DNA from: Lysinibacillus xylanilyticus | GTDB lineage: Bacteria > Bacillota > Bacilli > Bacillales_A > Planococcaceae | Reading direction: 5' to 3' | DNA: 64,000 bases | Assembly: GCF_001183605.1 (NCBI RefSeq) | Contig: NZ_LFXJ01000008.1 | Location: forward strand, 372,001-436,000 | Shown: positions 10,088-19,130 of the stretch, in pieces | How the letters are laid out: the number at the start of each line of letters is the position of its first letter | Numbering within the stretch: the first letter of the stretch is position 1 | Notes under the pieces: generated by a model | Database searches by the model: none | Told to the model about the DNA's origin: nothing | The model's input: the letters and a program-made list of their open reading frames with translations, nothing else | Program-made: the position numbers and the translations under genes

Positions 10088-11857
10088 ATGGCAACAAGAA
10101 CACATGCTAGTAATGAACTTTCAGAAGCATTAAAAGGCGAAAAAGTCGTATTAAAAGGTTGGGTACAACGTCGTCGCGACCTAGGTGGTTTAATTTTCAT
10201 TGATTTACGTGACCGTACTGGGATCACACAGGTAGTGTTTAGCCCTGATGTAGCAGAAGCACATGCTTTAGCCGATAAAGTGCGTAGTGAGTACGTAATC
10301 GAAGTGGAAGGGACAGTTATTCTTCGTGCAGAAGATCAAATCAACCCAAATGTACCAAACGGTAAAATTGAGGTAGAAGCAACAAAATTAGTCGTTATTA
10401 ATACGGCAAAAACAACACCATTCCAAATCGAAGATCGCACTGACGTATCAGAAGATTTACGTTTAAAATATCGTTATCTTGACCTGCGTCGTTCTGTTAT
10501 GTTTGATACATTCAAAATGCGTTCAGACGTTACTCGTACAATTCGAAACTTTTTACAAAACGAAGGCTTCTTAGAAGTAGAAACGCCAATTTTAACAAAA
10601 TCATCTCCAGAAGGCGCTCGTGACTATTTAGTACCATCACGTGTTCATGAAGGTGAATTTTATGCATTACCACAATCACCTCAGCTATTTAAGCAATTAT
10701 TAATGGTGTCTGGTTTCGAAAAATACTTCCAAATTGCACGTTGTTTCCGTGATGAAGACTTACGTGCTGACCGTCAACCAGAGTTTACACAAGTTGATAT
10801 TGAAACAAGCTTTTTAACGCAAGAAGAGATTATTGAAATGAACGAACGCTTAATCCAAGCAGTTATGAAAGATGTAAAAGGCATTGATATTCCAGCTCCG
10901 TTCCAACGTATGAAATATCAAGAAGCTATGGATCGTTACGGTTCAGATAAACCTGACGTACGTTTCGGCTTAGAGCTAGTTGCTTTAAATGATATCTTTG
11001 ATGGCTGTAATTTCAAAGTGTTTGCTGATACAGTAGCACAAGGCAAGCAAGTGAAGAGTATCAACATTAAAGGTGCAGCAGACAAATATTCTCGTAAAGA
11101 CATGGACGAACTAACAAAGTTCGTTGGCATTTATGGAGCAAAAGGTCTGGCTTGGTTAAAAGTAACGGAAGAAGGCTTAAACGGGCCGATTGCAAAATTC
11201 TTTGACGCTGCTTTAGCAGCTGCATTAATCGAACGTATGAAAGCAGAAGTGGGCGATATTTTAGTATTCGTTGCTGATAAAGCATCTGTAGTAGCAGCTT
11301 CTCTAGGTGCACTTCGTACGAAATTAGGTCAAGATTTAGGATTAATCGACGAATCAGAATTTGCATTCCTATGGATTACAGATTGGCCATTATTAGAGTA
11401 CTCTGAAGAAGACGGTCGCTACAAAGCAGCGCACCATCCATTCACACGTCCATTTGACGAAGATATTCCGTTAATGGATACTGATCCTTCTGCTGTCCGA
11501 GCACAAGCATACGATATCGTATTAAACGGTTATGAGCTTGGTGGAGGTTCACTACGTATTTATGAACGTGAATTACAAGAAAAAATGTTTAATTTACTTG
11601 GTTTCACAGAAGAAGAAGCAAGAGCTCAATTTGGCTACTTATTAGAAGCATTTGAATATGGTGTACCGCCACATGGAGGTCTAGCATTTGGTCTTGACCG
11701 CTTCGTAATGTTACTTGCTGGCCGCACTAACTTACGTGACACAATTGCATTCCCGAAAACTGCAAGTGCAAGCTGCTTATTAACAAATGCACCAAGTGAA
11801 GTTTCTCTAGAACAATTGGATGAGCTAAATCTAGCAATTAAAACATTTAAAAGATAA
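10088..11857 (+). CDS. aspS: Aspartyl-tRNA synthetase
   Basis: Charges tRNA-Asp with aspartate (class IIb). The 589 aa protein has an N-terminal OB anticodon-binding domain (residues 1-105, [20 protein letters not shown]), the motif 2 region [19 protein letters not shown] near residue 218, the bacterial GAD insertion (about 280-420) and motif 3 [13 protein letters not shown] near 533. ATG is preceded by TTGGAGG. It follows hisS by 262 bases that include a minimal repeat A copy. I cannot tell from sequence whether it is a discriminating or non-discriminating enzyme. Confidence 0.98.
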   Translation: MATRTHASNELSEALKGEKVVLKGWVQRRRDLGGLIFIDLRDRTGITQVVFSPDVAEAHALADKVRSEYVIEVEGTVILRAEDQINPNVPNGKIEVEATKLVVINTAKTTPFQIEDRTDVSEDLRLKYRYLDLRRSVMFDTFKMRSDVTRTIRNFLQNEGFLEVETPILTKSSPEGARDYLVPSRVHEGEFYALPQSPQLFKQLLMVSGFEKYFQIARCFRDEDLRADRQPEFTQVDIETSFLTQEEIIEMNERLIQAVMKDVKGIDIPAPFQRMKYQEAMDRYGSDKPDVRFGLELVALNDIFDGCNFKVFADTVAQGKQVKSINIKGAADKYSRKDMDELTKFVGIYGAKGLAWLKVTEEGLNGPIAKFFDAALAAALIERMKAEVGDILVFVADKASVVAASLGALRTKLGQDLGLIDESEFAFLWITDWPLLEYSEEDGRYKAAHHPFTRPFDEDIPLMDTDPSAVRAQAYDIVLNGYELGGGSLRIYERELQEKMFNLLGFTEEEARAQFGYLLEAFEYGVPPHGGLAFGLDRFVMLLAGRTNLRDTIAFPKTASASCLLTNAPSEVSLEQLDELNLAIKTFKR

Positions 11858-11872
11858 TTAATACTCCTAAAT

Positions 11873-11917
11873 ACCTGGATTCTCTAGCGAAATTTGTTGA
11901 GAATCTAGGTATTTTTT
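11873..11917 (+). terminator. Terminator of aspS
   Basis: ACCTGGATTCTC pairs with GAGAATCTAGGT (one G-U wobble), followed by ATTTTTTG. Confidence 0.88.
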
Positions 11918-11998
11918 GCGTTTTCACAAGAATTTAGATTTTTTAAAAGAAAATAGTTTGAATTATCAGACAGTTAATGTTATTATAACTGTAATACG

Positions 11999-12193
11999 AA
12001 TCCTGAAGTGTTTGTCTAATTGCTAGCTCTACTTAACAGTTTTGACCGAACATTTTAGAATCGGGAGTCTTCATTTTGTAGTCGCAAACAAGCCCCACTC
12101 GGAGCGGGACGTTTAAAGCTGCAAAGCGGGCACCCCCCTGCGAATTGCGGGTTCAAAACGAATGTTTCTTGGCATAACGGCACAATCGGGATT
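11999..12193 (+). ncRNA. ssrS: 6S RNA (BsrA/6S-1 type)
   Basis: About 195 nt. The ends pair: AATCCTGAAGTG at 11999-12010 with CACAATCGGGATT at 12181-12193, the long closing stem expected of 6S RNA. Established synteny: B. subtilis bsrA (6S-1) lies in the aspS-yrvM interval, and this RNA is directly after aspS. A promoter-like pair (TTGAAT, 17 bases, TATTAT) ends just before the 5' end, and a terminator follows. 6S RNA mimics an open promoter and sequesters sigma-A RNA polymerase in stationary phase. I have not folded it fully, so central-bubble details are unverified. Confidence 0.8.
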
Positions 12194-12218
12194 CGTCATA
12201 CATAGGAAATAAGCACAA

Positions 12219-12246
12219 AGAGGAGCGTAAAATTGGCTCCTTTTTT
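12219..12246 (+). terminator. Terminator after 6S RNA
   Basis: AGGAGC and GCTCCT (12221-12241) form a short stem followed by TTTTTT. No protein gene precedes it, supporting an RNA gene upstream. Confidence 0.7.
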
Positions 12247-12354
12247 AGTGCGAGTAAATGGCTATTCAAAAAGACAACCACACAAGCAAGACTTATAATA
12301 GTACAAATTGCAGAGGAGAAATGACAATGATCCTTGGCTTAAAAAAGAATGAAG

Positions 12355-12478
12355 TGAAACATTTGCTGCTGCCGCTAAGTTATCACTGCGCTTTCGCGCA
12401 GACAAAACCTGTTGTTGCCTCGACGCCCCAAGGAATGCGACTAGTCTGAACGGAAATTACCCCAAAGTTAGGGTGAAG
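12355..12478 (+). repeat. Intergenic repeat family A, degenerate copy
   Basis: It carries the GCGCTTTCGCGCAG module and ends in AACGGAAATTACC ... GTTAGGGTGAAGAATC, a mutated version of the family A right end. A small open frame overlaps it (12258-12449), but I regard that frame as chance. Confidence 0.6.
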
Positions 12479-12533
12479 AATCTGAAAAATTTAGAAAATA
12501 TAAAAAATACTTTTTATTTTTGTAAAAGTGTCA

Positions 12534-12560
12534 TATAATTGGTATAGACAACTATACCAA
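12534..12560 (+). promoter_or_regulatory. NagR-type operator overlapping the nagA promoter
   Basis: TTGGTATAG-N4-CTATACCAA at 12539-12560 is a perfect palindrome resembling dre/NagR (YvoA) sites. It begins at the last base of the likely -10 box TATAAT (12534-12539), so a bound repressor would block initiation. The regulator nagR is the second gene of the operon, implying autoregulation. A related palindrome lies before the PTS genes. Confidence 0.85.
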
Positions 12561-12621
12561 ATAAAATGATAGCTTGTTAACTTCAGCAAGGCTCCTCAAA
12601 AAATGATTAGGGGGTGATCTA

Positions 12622-13779
12622 TTGAAGAATACACTTTTAATTTCCAATGTTACGATAGTCAATCATGATGGAGCACCTTTTAAGGGCGACTTACTCATTG
12701 AAAATGGTAGGATTATTAAAATAAGTCATAACTTATCTGTTCAGGCTGAGCATTATATAGATGGTAAAGAGAAAAATTGGTTACTGCTACCTGGCTATAT
12801 CGATATGCACATACATGGCTCTGCTGGGCATGATGTGATGGATGCAACGCAATTAGCATTACATCAAATGGCACGTTCTTTAGTACAGGAGGGCGTTACG
12901 GGCTTTCTTGCTACTACAATGACGCAATCTATAGAAGCGATTGAAAGCGCTTTATCAAATGTTGCTCAATTCGAAAATAATGATGAAGAGGCAAGTTTAT
13001 TAGGTATACATGTAGAGGGGCCATATGTATCGAAAGAACGGGCAGGAGCTCAGCCAATAGAATACATTATTTTACCGTCTACTGAGCAATTTACATCCTG
13101 GCAGAACATAAGTAAACAACGTATTAAACAAGTCACAATTGCACCTGAGGTAGAGGGAGGCTTTACGTTTATTGAATCGTTAAAAGATTTAAATGTTATT
13201 GCTTCCATTGGCCATTCTGATGCATCAATTGAAGAGGTGGATAGGGCAGTAACATTGGGCGTAAGACAGGCTACACATTTATATAACCAAATGCGCCCTT
13301 TCCATCATCGCAATCCAGGTGTCGTTGGTGCAGTGCTTTTAGAGGATCAGGTGAAGACTGAAATTATAGCTGATTTCGTGCATTGTCATCCTCAGGCTGT
13401 AAAGCTAGCGTATCGTATTAAAGGAGCGAATGGTATTATCTTAATTACCGATGCGATGCGGGCAAAAGGTTTACATTATGGTGATTATGATTTAGGTGGT
13501 CAAACCGTTCATGTTTCAAAGGATGGAGCTCATTTATCTAATGGGGTATTAGCGGGTAGTGTATTAACGATGGAGCAAGCAATAAAAAATATGAAAGCAA
13601 TTACCAATTGCTCATTGCAGGAAATTGTTGCAATGTCTTCTACGAATGCTGCTAAGCAATTACAGCTTCCAACTAAAGGTCGTATTGCAGAAGGTTATGA
13701 TGCAGATTTTGTATTACTAGATGAAAATTTAAATGTACAAAAAACTATTTGTCGGGGTAAAGTTGTATTTGAGAAATGA
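12622..13779 (+). CDS. nagA: N-acetylglucosamine-6-phosphate deacetylase
   Basis: Removes acetate from GlcNAc-6-phosphate to give glucosamine-6-phosphate. Starts with TTG at 12622 behind a strong GGGGGTGAT site. The 385 aa protein has the amidohydrolase metal motif DMHIHGSAGHDVMD near residue 60, IHVEGPYVSKERAGAQ near 132, the metal histidine regions IGHSDAS and ATHLYNQM, and the catalytic aspartate in LITDAMRAKG. Leads a cluster nagA-nagR-SIS-ptsH-ptsI-GNAT with short gaps. Oddity: nagB (GlcN6P deaminase), usually next to nagA, is absent from this window. Confidence 0.96.
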   Translation: MKNTLLISNVTIVNHDGAPFKGDLLIENGRIIKISHNLSVQAEHYIDGKEKNWLLLPGYIDMHIHGSAGHDVMDATQLALHQMARSLVQEGVTGFLATTMTQSIEAIESALSNVAQFENNDEEASLLGIHVEGPYVSKERAGAQPIEYIILPSTEQFTSWQNISKQRIKQVTIAPEVEGGFTFIESLKDLNVIASIGHSDASIEEVDRAVTLGVRQATHLYNQMRPFHHRNPGVVGAVLLEDQVKTEIIADFVHCHPQAVKLAYRIKGANGIILITDAMRAKGLHYGDYDLGGQTVHVSKDGAHLSNGVLAGSVLTMEQAIKNMKAITNCSLQEIVAMSSTNAAKQLQLPTKGRIAEGYDADFVLLDENLNVQKTICRGKVVFEK

Positions 13780-13800
13780 AAGAGTAAAGAGGCGATAAGG

Positions 13801-14535
13801 ATGGTGCAATACTTGTTAGATAAAAATTCTCATATACCTATCTATATACAAATAGAAGAAATCATTAAACAACGTATTTATTTAGAAGAATACAAAATCG
13901 GTGAAAATATACCTTCCGAGCGAGAGCTTTCTATGCAGTTTGATGTTAGTAGAATGACTGTTCGTCAATCAATCACAAATTTAGTTAATAGCGGATTGTT
14001 GTATCGTGAAAAAGGGAGAGGTACATATGTCGCTAATCCAAAATTAGAACAACCGCTAAAAGGATTAACAAGTTTCACAGAGGATATGCGGTCTAGAGGG
14101 ATGGAACCAAGCAGTAAAGTTTTACGCTTTGAAAAAATCGTACCACCAGTTGATATTGCTAGAGATTTAATGTTAGAGGCGGGCGAAGAGGTTTTCTTCG
14201 TTGTACGAATTCGTAGTGCAGATTCCAAGCCAATGGCAATAGAAAGAACTTATATTCCTGTGAAAATATATCCAGAACTAGATGAAAAGAAAATAATGGG
14301 GTCATTGTATGCGTTAATTGAAGCGAAATTCCATCAAAAAATTGGAAATGCTATTCAGCAAATGGAGGCAGCTATTGTTCCAAAAGAAGATAGTAAATTT
14401 TTGCAAATTAATCATACTGCACCTGTGTTAATTATTAAACGTACAAGTTATTTATCTGATGGAGTTCCGTTTGAGCTTGTGCGAAGTACTTATCGAGCTG
14501 ATCGATACAAATTCATTAGTGAAATAAAAAGGTGA
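13801..14535 (+). CDS. nagR: GntR/HutC-family repressor NagR
   Basis: Likely represses the amino-sugar genes and is released by GlcNAc6P or GlcN6P, as known for B. subtilis NagR (YvoA). The 244 aa protein has an N-terminal winged helix (residues 8-75, with GENIPSERELSMQFDVSRMT) and a C-terminal UTRA effector domain (about 90-240). It lies 21 bases after nagA and 4 bases before the SIS gene. Two perfect palindromes of the NagR type in the window (12539-12560 and 18692-18703) are its probable sites; that link is inference from family and position. Confidence 0.92.
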   Translation: MVQYLLDKNSHIPIYIQIEEIIKQRIYLEEYKIGENIPSERELSMQFDVSRMTVRQSITNLVNSGLLYREKGRGTYVANPKLEQPLKGLTSFTEDMRSRGMEPSSKVLRFEKIVPPVDIARDLMLEAGEEVFFVVRIRSADSKPMAIERTYIPVKIYPELDEKKIMGSLYALIEAKFHQKIGNAIQQMEAAIVPKEDSKFLQINHTAPVLIIKRTSYLSDGVPFELVRSTYRADRYKFISEIKR

Positions 14536-14539
14536 TCTT

Positions 14540-15259
14540 ATGGATGCATATTTTCTAGAAATTCAAAAGCTAATGCAGGTTGTGAAGGAGCAAGAGTATG
14601 CCCAAATAAAAGATGCCGCACAATTAATTGTCCAAAGGCTTCAACGCGGAGGAATTGTCCAATTATTCGGTTGTGGCCATTCTCATCTTTTAGCACAGGA
14701 CGCATTTTATCGTGCGGGAGGGCTTGTACCTGTACGTCCTATAATTATTGAAGCTTTAACTTTACATGCCGGAGCAATGACATCTTCTAAAAACGAGAAG
14801 GACCCGACTATAATTGAACGGTACAATGATCATTTTGATTTTCATGAAAATGATGTTTGTATAGTCATTTCGACATCCGGAAGAAATCAAGCACCGATAG
14901 ATGTGGCTTTTTTAGCGAAAGAAACAGGGGTACTTGTTATGTCTCTGCAATCTCTTGCTTATTGTGAACAGCCGACACGCCATCAAAGTGGGCAGCGCTT
15001 AGAGGATGTAGTAGATATAGTTATCGATACGCATATACCAATAGGAGATGGTTTGCTGCATCACAATGAAATACAGTATGCACCATCCTCTACAGTTATC
15101 GGTTCATTTATTTTAAATGCATTAATCAGTGAAATCATTGAGAACATGGCTTTATCTGACGAAATATTACCAGTTTTTAAAAGTAATAATGTTGACTCTG
15201 ATTTGTCTCATAATGAGGCTATGATTACCAATTATCAACATCGTATTAACTTTAAATAA
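14540..15259 (+). CDS. SIS-domain phosphosugar-binding protein (UPF0309-like)
   Basis: A 239 aa single-SIS-domain protein. The phosphosugar-binding motif VQLFGCGHSHLLAQDAFYRA is at residues 35-55, and a second SIS serine loop, CIVISTSGRNQAPIDVA, at about 112-128. These sit as in phosphosugar isomerases, deaminases and etherases. It resembles the uncharacterised UPF0309 group, shorter than MurQ (about 300 aa) and than two-SIS deaminases. It sits in a cluster lacking both nagB and a classical murQ, so it could act on MurNAc6P (ether cleavage) or GlcN6P (isomerisation/deamination). No function is proven. ATG follows AAAAGGTGATCTT, which overlaps the nagR end. Confidence 0.85.
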   Translation: MDAYFLEIQKLMQVVKEQEYAQIKDAAQLIVQRLQRGGIVQLFGCGHSHLLAQDAFYRAGGLVPVRPIIIEALTLHAGAMTSSKNEKDPTIIERYNDHFDFHENDVCIVISTSGRNQAPIDVAFLAKETGVLVMSLQSLAYCEQPTRHQSGQRLEDVVDIVIDTHIPIGDGLLHHNEIQYAPSSTVIGSFILNALISEIIENMALSDEILPVFKSNNVDSDLSHNEAMITNYQHRINFK

Positions 15260-15276
15260 CATGTGGAGGGATATCG

Positions 15277-15546
15277 ATGAAGAAAATGTTTAAAATAACA
15301 GCGCCAGAGGGACTACATGCTAGACCAGCAGCATTACTGGTAACGGCTGTAACACCGTTTGAGTGTGACGTTCAGTTAACGTATAAAGAGAAATCGGTTA
15401 ATTTAAAATCAATTATGGGAGTTATGGCACAAGGCGTAGCACCAGGAAGCATTGTAGAAATTTCCGCTGAGGGACCTGATGCCGAGAAGCTTTTTCAAAC
15501 AATAACAGAAGTTATGGTTTCAAAAGGAATTGGTGAGGAATGTTAG
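15277..15546 (+). CDS. ptsH: Phosphocarrier protein HPr
   Basis: General PTS phosphocarrier that accepts phosphate from Enzyme I. The 89 aa protein has the active-site histidine in EGLHARPAA (His14) and the regulatory serine block NLKSIMGVM (Ser45), the HPrK/P target of Gram-positive HPr. It overlaps the ptsI start by 7 bases, so translation is coupled. The odd point is location: ptsH-ptsI sit inside an amino-sugar operon rather than in a stand-alone ptsHI operon. Confidence 0.97.
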   Translation: MKKMFKITAPEGLHARPAALLVTAVTPFECDVQLTYKEKSVNLKSIMGVMAQGVAPGSIVEISAEGPDAEKLFQTITEVMVSKGIGEEC

Positions 15547-17258
15547 AAATACAAGGAATTGCAGTTTCCCGAGGTATTGCCTTTGCAAATGCGTATTGTT
15601 TAAAAGAACCAGATTTAACTTTTGAAGAAGTTAAGATTACTGATGTACATGCTGAACTAGAAAGATTCAAGGCAGCTATTGTAAAAACGAAAACTGAACT
15701 GCAAGAAATCCATGAAATCGCACAGCAGAAATTTGGGGCTGAAAAGGCGGCCATTTTTGCTGCACATCTATTAGTGCTAGAGGATCCGGAAATGTTAGCG
15801 TCTATTGAAGCGAAAATTCAATCAGGGGTGAATGCTGAATTTGCATTAGACGAAGTATCAAATATGTTCATTGCTTTGTTTGAAGGGTTAGATAACGTCT
15901 ATATGCAGGAGCGAGTTGCAGATATTCGAGATGTGTCTAAACGAGTGTTAGCCCATTTGTTAGGGGTTGAAATGGTGGATATGAATCGTTTAACCTCTGA
16001 TGTTATTATAGTTGCTAAAGATTTAACACCGTCCATGACTGCGATGTTAGATACAACGTATGTAAAGGGGTTTATAACCGATATTGGTGGCAAAACATCT
16101 CATTCTGCTATTCTCGCACGAACATTAGAGATTCCAGCGGTAGTCGGGACGAAAAATGCCACGGAAAATATTCAACATGGAGCACCAATTATTTTAGATG
16201 GGACAAATGGCAAGATTATTGTCAACGCTACATCGGAAGTATCTAGCTTTTATATGCAGCAACAACGTTTACACAATGAAGAGAATGAAGAACTTCTTCA
16301 GTATCGTTCAATACCAAGTTTGAGTGCGGATGGGTTTTCAGTAGAAATTGCAGGGAATATAGGAAACCCTGAAGATGCGGATATGGTCATTAATGCTGGT
16401 GGAGATGGTATAGGCCTGTTTCGTACGGAGTTTTTATATATGGAACGACAGGAGTTACCTACTGAGGAGGAGCAGTTTCAAGCATATAAAAGCGTACTTG
16501 AAAAAATGCAAGGCAAGCCAACGATTGTTCGAACATTAGATATTGGCGGCGATAAAAATCTACCGTATTTAAAACTTGCTGATGAGATGAACCCTTTTCT
16601 TGGCTATCGAGCAATTCGAATTAGTTTAACGCAACAAGAAATGTTTCGTGTACAGATTCGCGCATTATTAAAAGCAAGCGCTTACGGCAATTTGAAAATT
16701 ATGTTTCCGATGATTGCTACATTGGACGAATTTAAGATGGCGAAGGCTATATTTCTTGAAGAAAAACAAAGTTTGACAAGTGATGGGTTTCCTATATCTG
16801 AAACGCTAGAAGTAGGAATGATGATTGAAATTCCATCGGCAGCCATCATTGCAGATTTATTTGCAAAGGAAGTAGATTTTTTCTCAATCGGTACTAATGA
16901 TTTAATCCAATACACGTTAGCGGTGGATCGCATGAACGAAAATGTTTCTTATTTATATCAACCGTACCATCCCGCTGTTTTAAGACTGATAAAAACTGTC
17001 ATTGATGCCGCACAGAATCATGGTAAATGGGTAGGTATGTGTGGTGAAATGGCAGCGGATGAAATAGCGTTACCGATATTACTAGGATTTGGATTAAATG
17101 AGTTTTCCATGAGTGCTTCTTCTATTTTAAGGACTCGTGCACATATCGCTAAGCTTTCTAAACAGCAGCTAATGCCACATAATGAACGCATTTTACAGCT
17201 ATCCACAGCCTCGGAGGTCGAGGAATATGTGAAAAATAATCTATTAAGTTTACCTTGA
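15540..17258 (+). CDS. ptsI: PTS Enzyme I (PEP-protein phosphotransferase)
   Basis: Autophosphorylates with phosphoenolpyruvate and passes phosphate to HPr. The 572 aa protein contains the phosphohistidine motif GGKTSHSAILART (His188), the PEP-binding block GIGLFRTEFLYM, IGTNDLIQYTLAVDRMN, and the catalytic cysteine in GMCGEMAAD near residue 500. Full length compared with the family. Start ATG at 15540 lies in the ptsH end (coupled). Followed by the acetyltransferase gene, whose start is 42 bases after the ptsI stop. Confidence 0.97.
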   Translation: MLEIQGIAVSRGIAFANAYCLKEPDLTFEEVKITDVHAELERFKAAIVKTKTELQEIHEIAQQKFGAEKAAIFAAHLLVLEDPEMLASIEAKIQSGVNAEFALDEVSNMFIALFEGLDNVYMQERVADIRDVSKRVLAHLLGVEMVDMNRLTSDVIIVAKDLTPSMTAMLDTTYVKGFITDIGGKTSHSAILARTLEIPAVVGTKNATENIQHGAPIILDGTNGKIIVNATSEVSSFYMQQQRLHNEENEELLQYRSIPSLSADGFSVEIAGNIGNPEDADMVINAGGDGIGLFRTEFLYMERQELPTEEEQFQAYKSVLEKMQGKPTIVRTLDIGGDKNLPYLKLADEMNPFLGYRAIRISLTQQEMFRVQIRALLKASAYGNLKIMFPMIATLDEFKMAKAIFLEEKQSLTSDGFPISETLEVGMMIEIPSAAIIADLFAKEVDFFSIGTNDLIQYTLAVDRMNENVSYLYQPYHPAVLRLIKTVIDAAQNHGKWVGMCGEMAADEIALPILLGFGLNEFSMSASSILRTRAHIAKLSKQQLMPHNERILQLSTASEVEEYVKNNLLSLP

Positions 17259-17299
17259 ATTGCACGAATATTCAGTACCTAAAAGGGGTGATCCTGCAT

Positions 17300-18475
17300 A
17301 TGGAAATAAAAATAATCCCACCAAAAGATTATTTACAGGTACATCAATTAAGAGATTATTGTTTTCCTAATAAGTATTCGGGTGCGCGGCGCGATGATTT
17401 TCATTATTGGATTGAGCATAGCACAACATTGGGTGCTTACGATGAACATAAAGTAGTTGGACAGCTATTAATATTGCCACTTAATATGACAATTCATGGT
17501 GAAAATTATAAGATGGGTGGAATTGGTTTTGTTGCAACATATCCTGAATATCGGCAACAAGGTATTATCAAAAATCTTATGACTGAGGCACTAAAGAAAA
17601 TGCGAGAGAATGGGCAGAGTATTTCTGTGTTAGCACCATTTTCTGTGTCCTTTTATCGTTACTTTGGCTGGGAATTATTTTTTGAAAAGCTATGTTACAC
17701 CATTCCGCAATCGATGTTTCCTTCTTTCGGAAAGCAGCTGGACGAAGTGAGACGTATGAGCTTCGAATGGCCAGATCGTGATCTTTTTCAGGCGATTAAG
17801 GATTATCATAATGCACAGTCGATCTTTAATAATGGAAGTATGCTTCGAGATGATGCTTGGTGGAAAAGAATAGAGAGAAGGATGCCTGATAGTCATTTTG
17901 CGGCATATTTTAAGGATGATAAAATTGCAGGTTATATTCGCTATATCATTCAGGATGGAACATTTGAGATTCATGATTTTATAGCAGAGGATTTACTAGC
18001 AGAACAAGCAATTTGGCGTTATATAACGTCTCATGCGGCGAGTGTAGGTAGCATTAAAGGAGTTACTTCTAACAACCATCAATTTGGCTTCTATTTTAAA
18101 GAACCACAGTTTGAAAAGGAAGTTGTTCAGGATGTGATGGTAAGAATAGTAGATGCTTTAAGGTTTATGCAACATTATCCGTGGGGCGATATTCTGGAGC
18201 CCTTATATATTCAAATTGAAGATGCATTTTGTAGTTGGAATGAGCACGCATATAAAATAAATAAAAGTGGTGACGTATCGATAATTGAGACAAATTCTAT
18301 CCCAGAAATGCATATGTTAACATTACCAATTAATCTTTTTTCAGCGATGATGGTTGGCTATCTTTCTGTAAAGGATACGGTCTTGTATGCAAATAAACAA
18401 TTGACTGAAGACGTTATTGATCGATGGCAACAAGCGTTACCCACTAATAAACCAGCATTCTATGAATACTTTTAA
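17300..18475 (+). CDS. GNAT acetyltransferase, Eis-like
   Basis: A 391 aa protein; ATG at 17300 chosen because AAAGGGGTGATC precedes it (an upstream TTG frame has no such site). The N-terminal GNAT core has the acetyl-CoA block VATYPEYRQQGIIKNLM near residues 84-100, followed by a second degenerate GNAT half and a C-terminal SCP2-like region, the Eis/YkwB-type layout. Such enzymes acetylate amines of small molecules or antibiotics. Position at the end of the nag-pts operon suggests an amino-sugar or peptide substrate, but this is only context. It is the last gene before a 330-base gap. Confidence 0.8.
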   Translation: MEIKIIPPKDYLQVHQLRDYCFPNKYSGARRDDFHYWIEHSTTLGAYDEHKVVGQLLILPLNMTIHGENYKMGGIGFVATYPEYRQQGIIKNLMTEALKKMRENGQSISVLAPFSVSFYRYFGWELFFEKLCYTIPQSMFPSFGKQLDEVRRMSFEWPDRDLFQAIKDYHNAQSIFNNGSMLRDDAWWKRIERRMPDSHFAAYFKDDKIAGYIRYIIQDGTFEIHDFIAEDLLAEQAIWRYITSHAASVGSIKGVTSNNHQFGFYFKEPQFEKEVVQDVMVRIVDALRFMQHYPWGDILEPLYIQIEDAFCSWNEHAYKINKSGDVSIIETNSIPEMHMLTLPINLFSAMMVGYLSVKDTVLYANKQLTEDVIDRWQQALPTNKPAFYEYF

Positions 18476-18535
18476 CTTTTTTCCATTTCCGGACGCATTG
18501 TTTATCTGTAGCGACAGCTACGCGTATTGAAAAGT
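18473..18535 (+). repeat. Remnant of repeat family B with hairpin module
   Basis: TTAACTTTTTTCCATTTCCG, then ACGCATTG, then TCTGTAGCGACAGCTACGCG, match the left end, the TTCCGGACGCAA block and the short hairpin module of family B, with the rest missing. Confidence 0.5.
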
Positions 18536-18691
18536 GGATATGAACGTAATTTGTTCTAAAAATTTAAATTTTTTTGAACTTTTTTCTGGACTATACCAGT
18601 TGGTCGAATCCATTCAGTTGTCTGTAGCAGAGTTATAGCCCAATTTTTAAAGTCTTTTTATGAGGAAGGAAATGGTTTAAAAAGTATATTG

Positions 18692-18703
18692 TGGTATATA
18701 CCA
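18692..18703 (+). promoter_or_regulatory. NagR-type operator upstream of the PTS genes
   Basis: TGGTATATACCA is a perfect palindrome, sharing the TGGTAT/ATACCA arms of the nagA operator. It lies 103 bases before the IIB start codon. A further half-site, CTATACCAG, is at 18591-18599. The promoter itself is not certain. Confidence 0.7.
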
Positions 18704-18805
18704 ATTAATGCTATTCTCATCTTAAGAAAGCGATTTCATAGTTAAAAAATCATAAAAATAAAGGTAGTTAGAAAGACGAACTTAATCAAAAAAAGGAGTG
18801 TTTTT

Positions 18806-19117
18806 ATGAAAAACATTATGCTAGTGTGCGTGGCGGGTATGAGTACTAGTTTACTAGTGTCAAAGATGCAAAAAGCGGCACAAGAACAAAACATTGAGGC
18901 AGATATTTATGCGATTGCTGAAGGTGAGGTTGACAAAGTATTAGCTGCTAAAACGGCGGATGTGCTGTTACTAGGTCCACAAGTCCGTTACTTAAAAGGG
19001 ACATTTGAAAAAAAATACAAGGCAATGAATTTTCCGATTGATGTCATCAATATGGCGGATTACGGCATGATGAATGGTGAAAATGTTTTAAAGCAGGCGT
19101 TACAGTTGATTGGTTAA
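18806..19117 (+). CDS. PTS lactose/cellobiose-family EIIB component
   Basis: Cytoplasmic phosphotransfer domain that phosphorylates the incoming sugar via a cysteine. The 103 aa protein carries Cys8 in the P-loop-like motif LVCVAGMSTSLLV, diagnostic of lactose/cellobiose/chitobiose EIIB. AAAAGGAG precedes the ATG. First gene of an EIIB-EIIA-EIIC-mupG set. Sugar specificity cannot be read from EIIB; the neighbours point to a GlcNAc-containing disaccharide. Confidence 0.93.
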   Translation: MKNIMLVCVAGMSTSLLVSKMQKAAQEQNIEADIYAIAEGEVDKVLAAKTADVLLLGPQVRYLKGTFEKKYKAMNFPIDVINMADYGMMNGENVLKQALQLIG

Positions 19118-19130
19118 GGGGGCGACGACA

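Noticed and set aside
12258-12449. 63-codon open frame downstream of the 6S RNA
   Set aside because: It overlaps a degenerate repeat A copy and its codons follow the repeat sequence.
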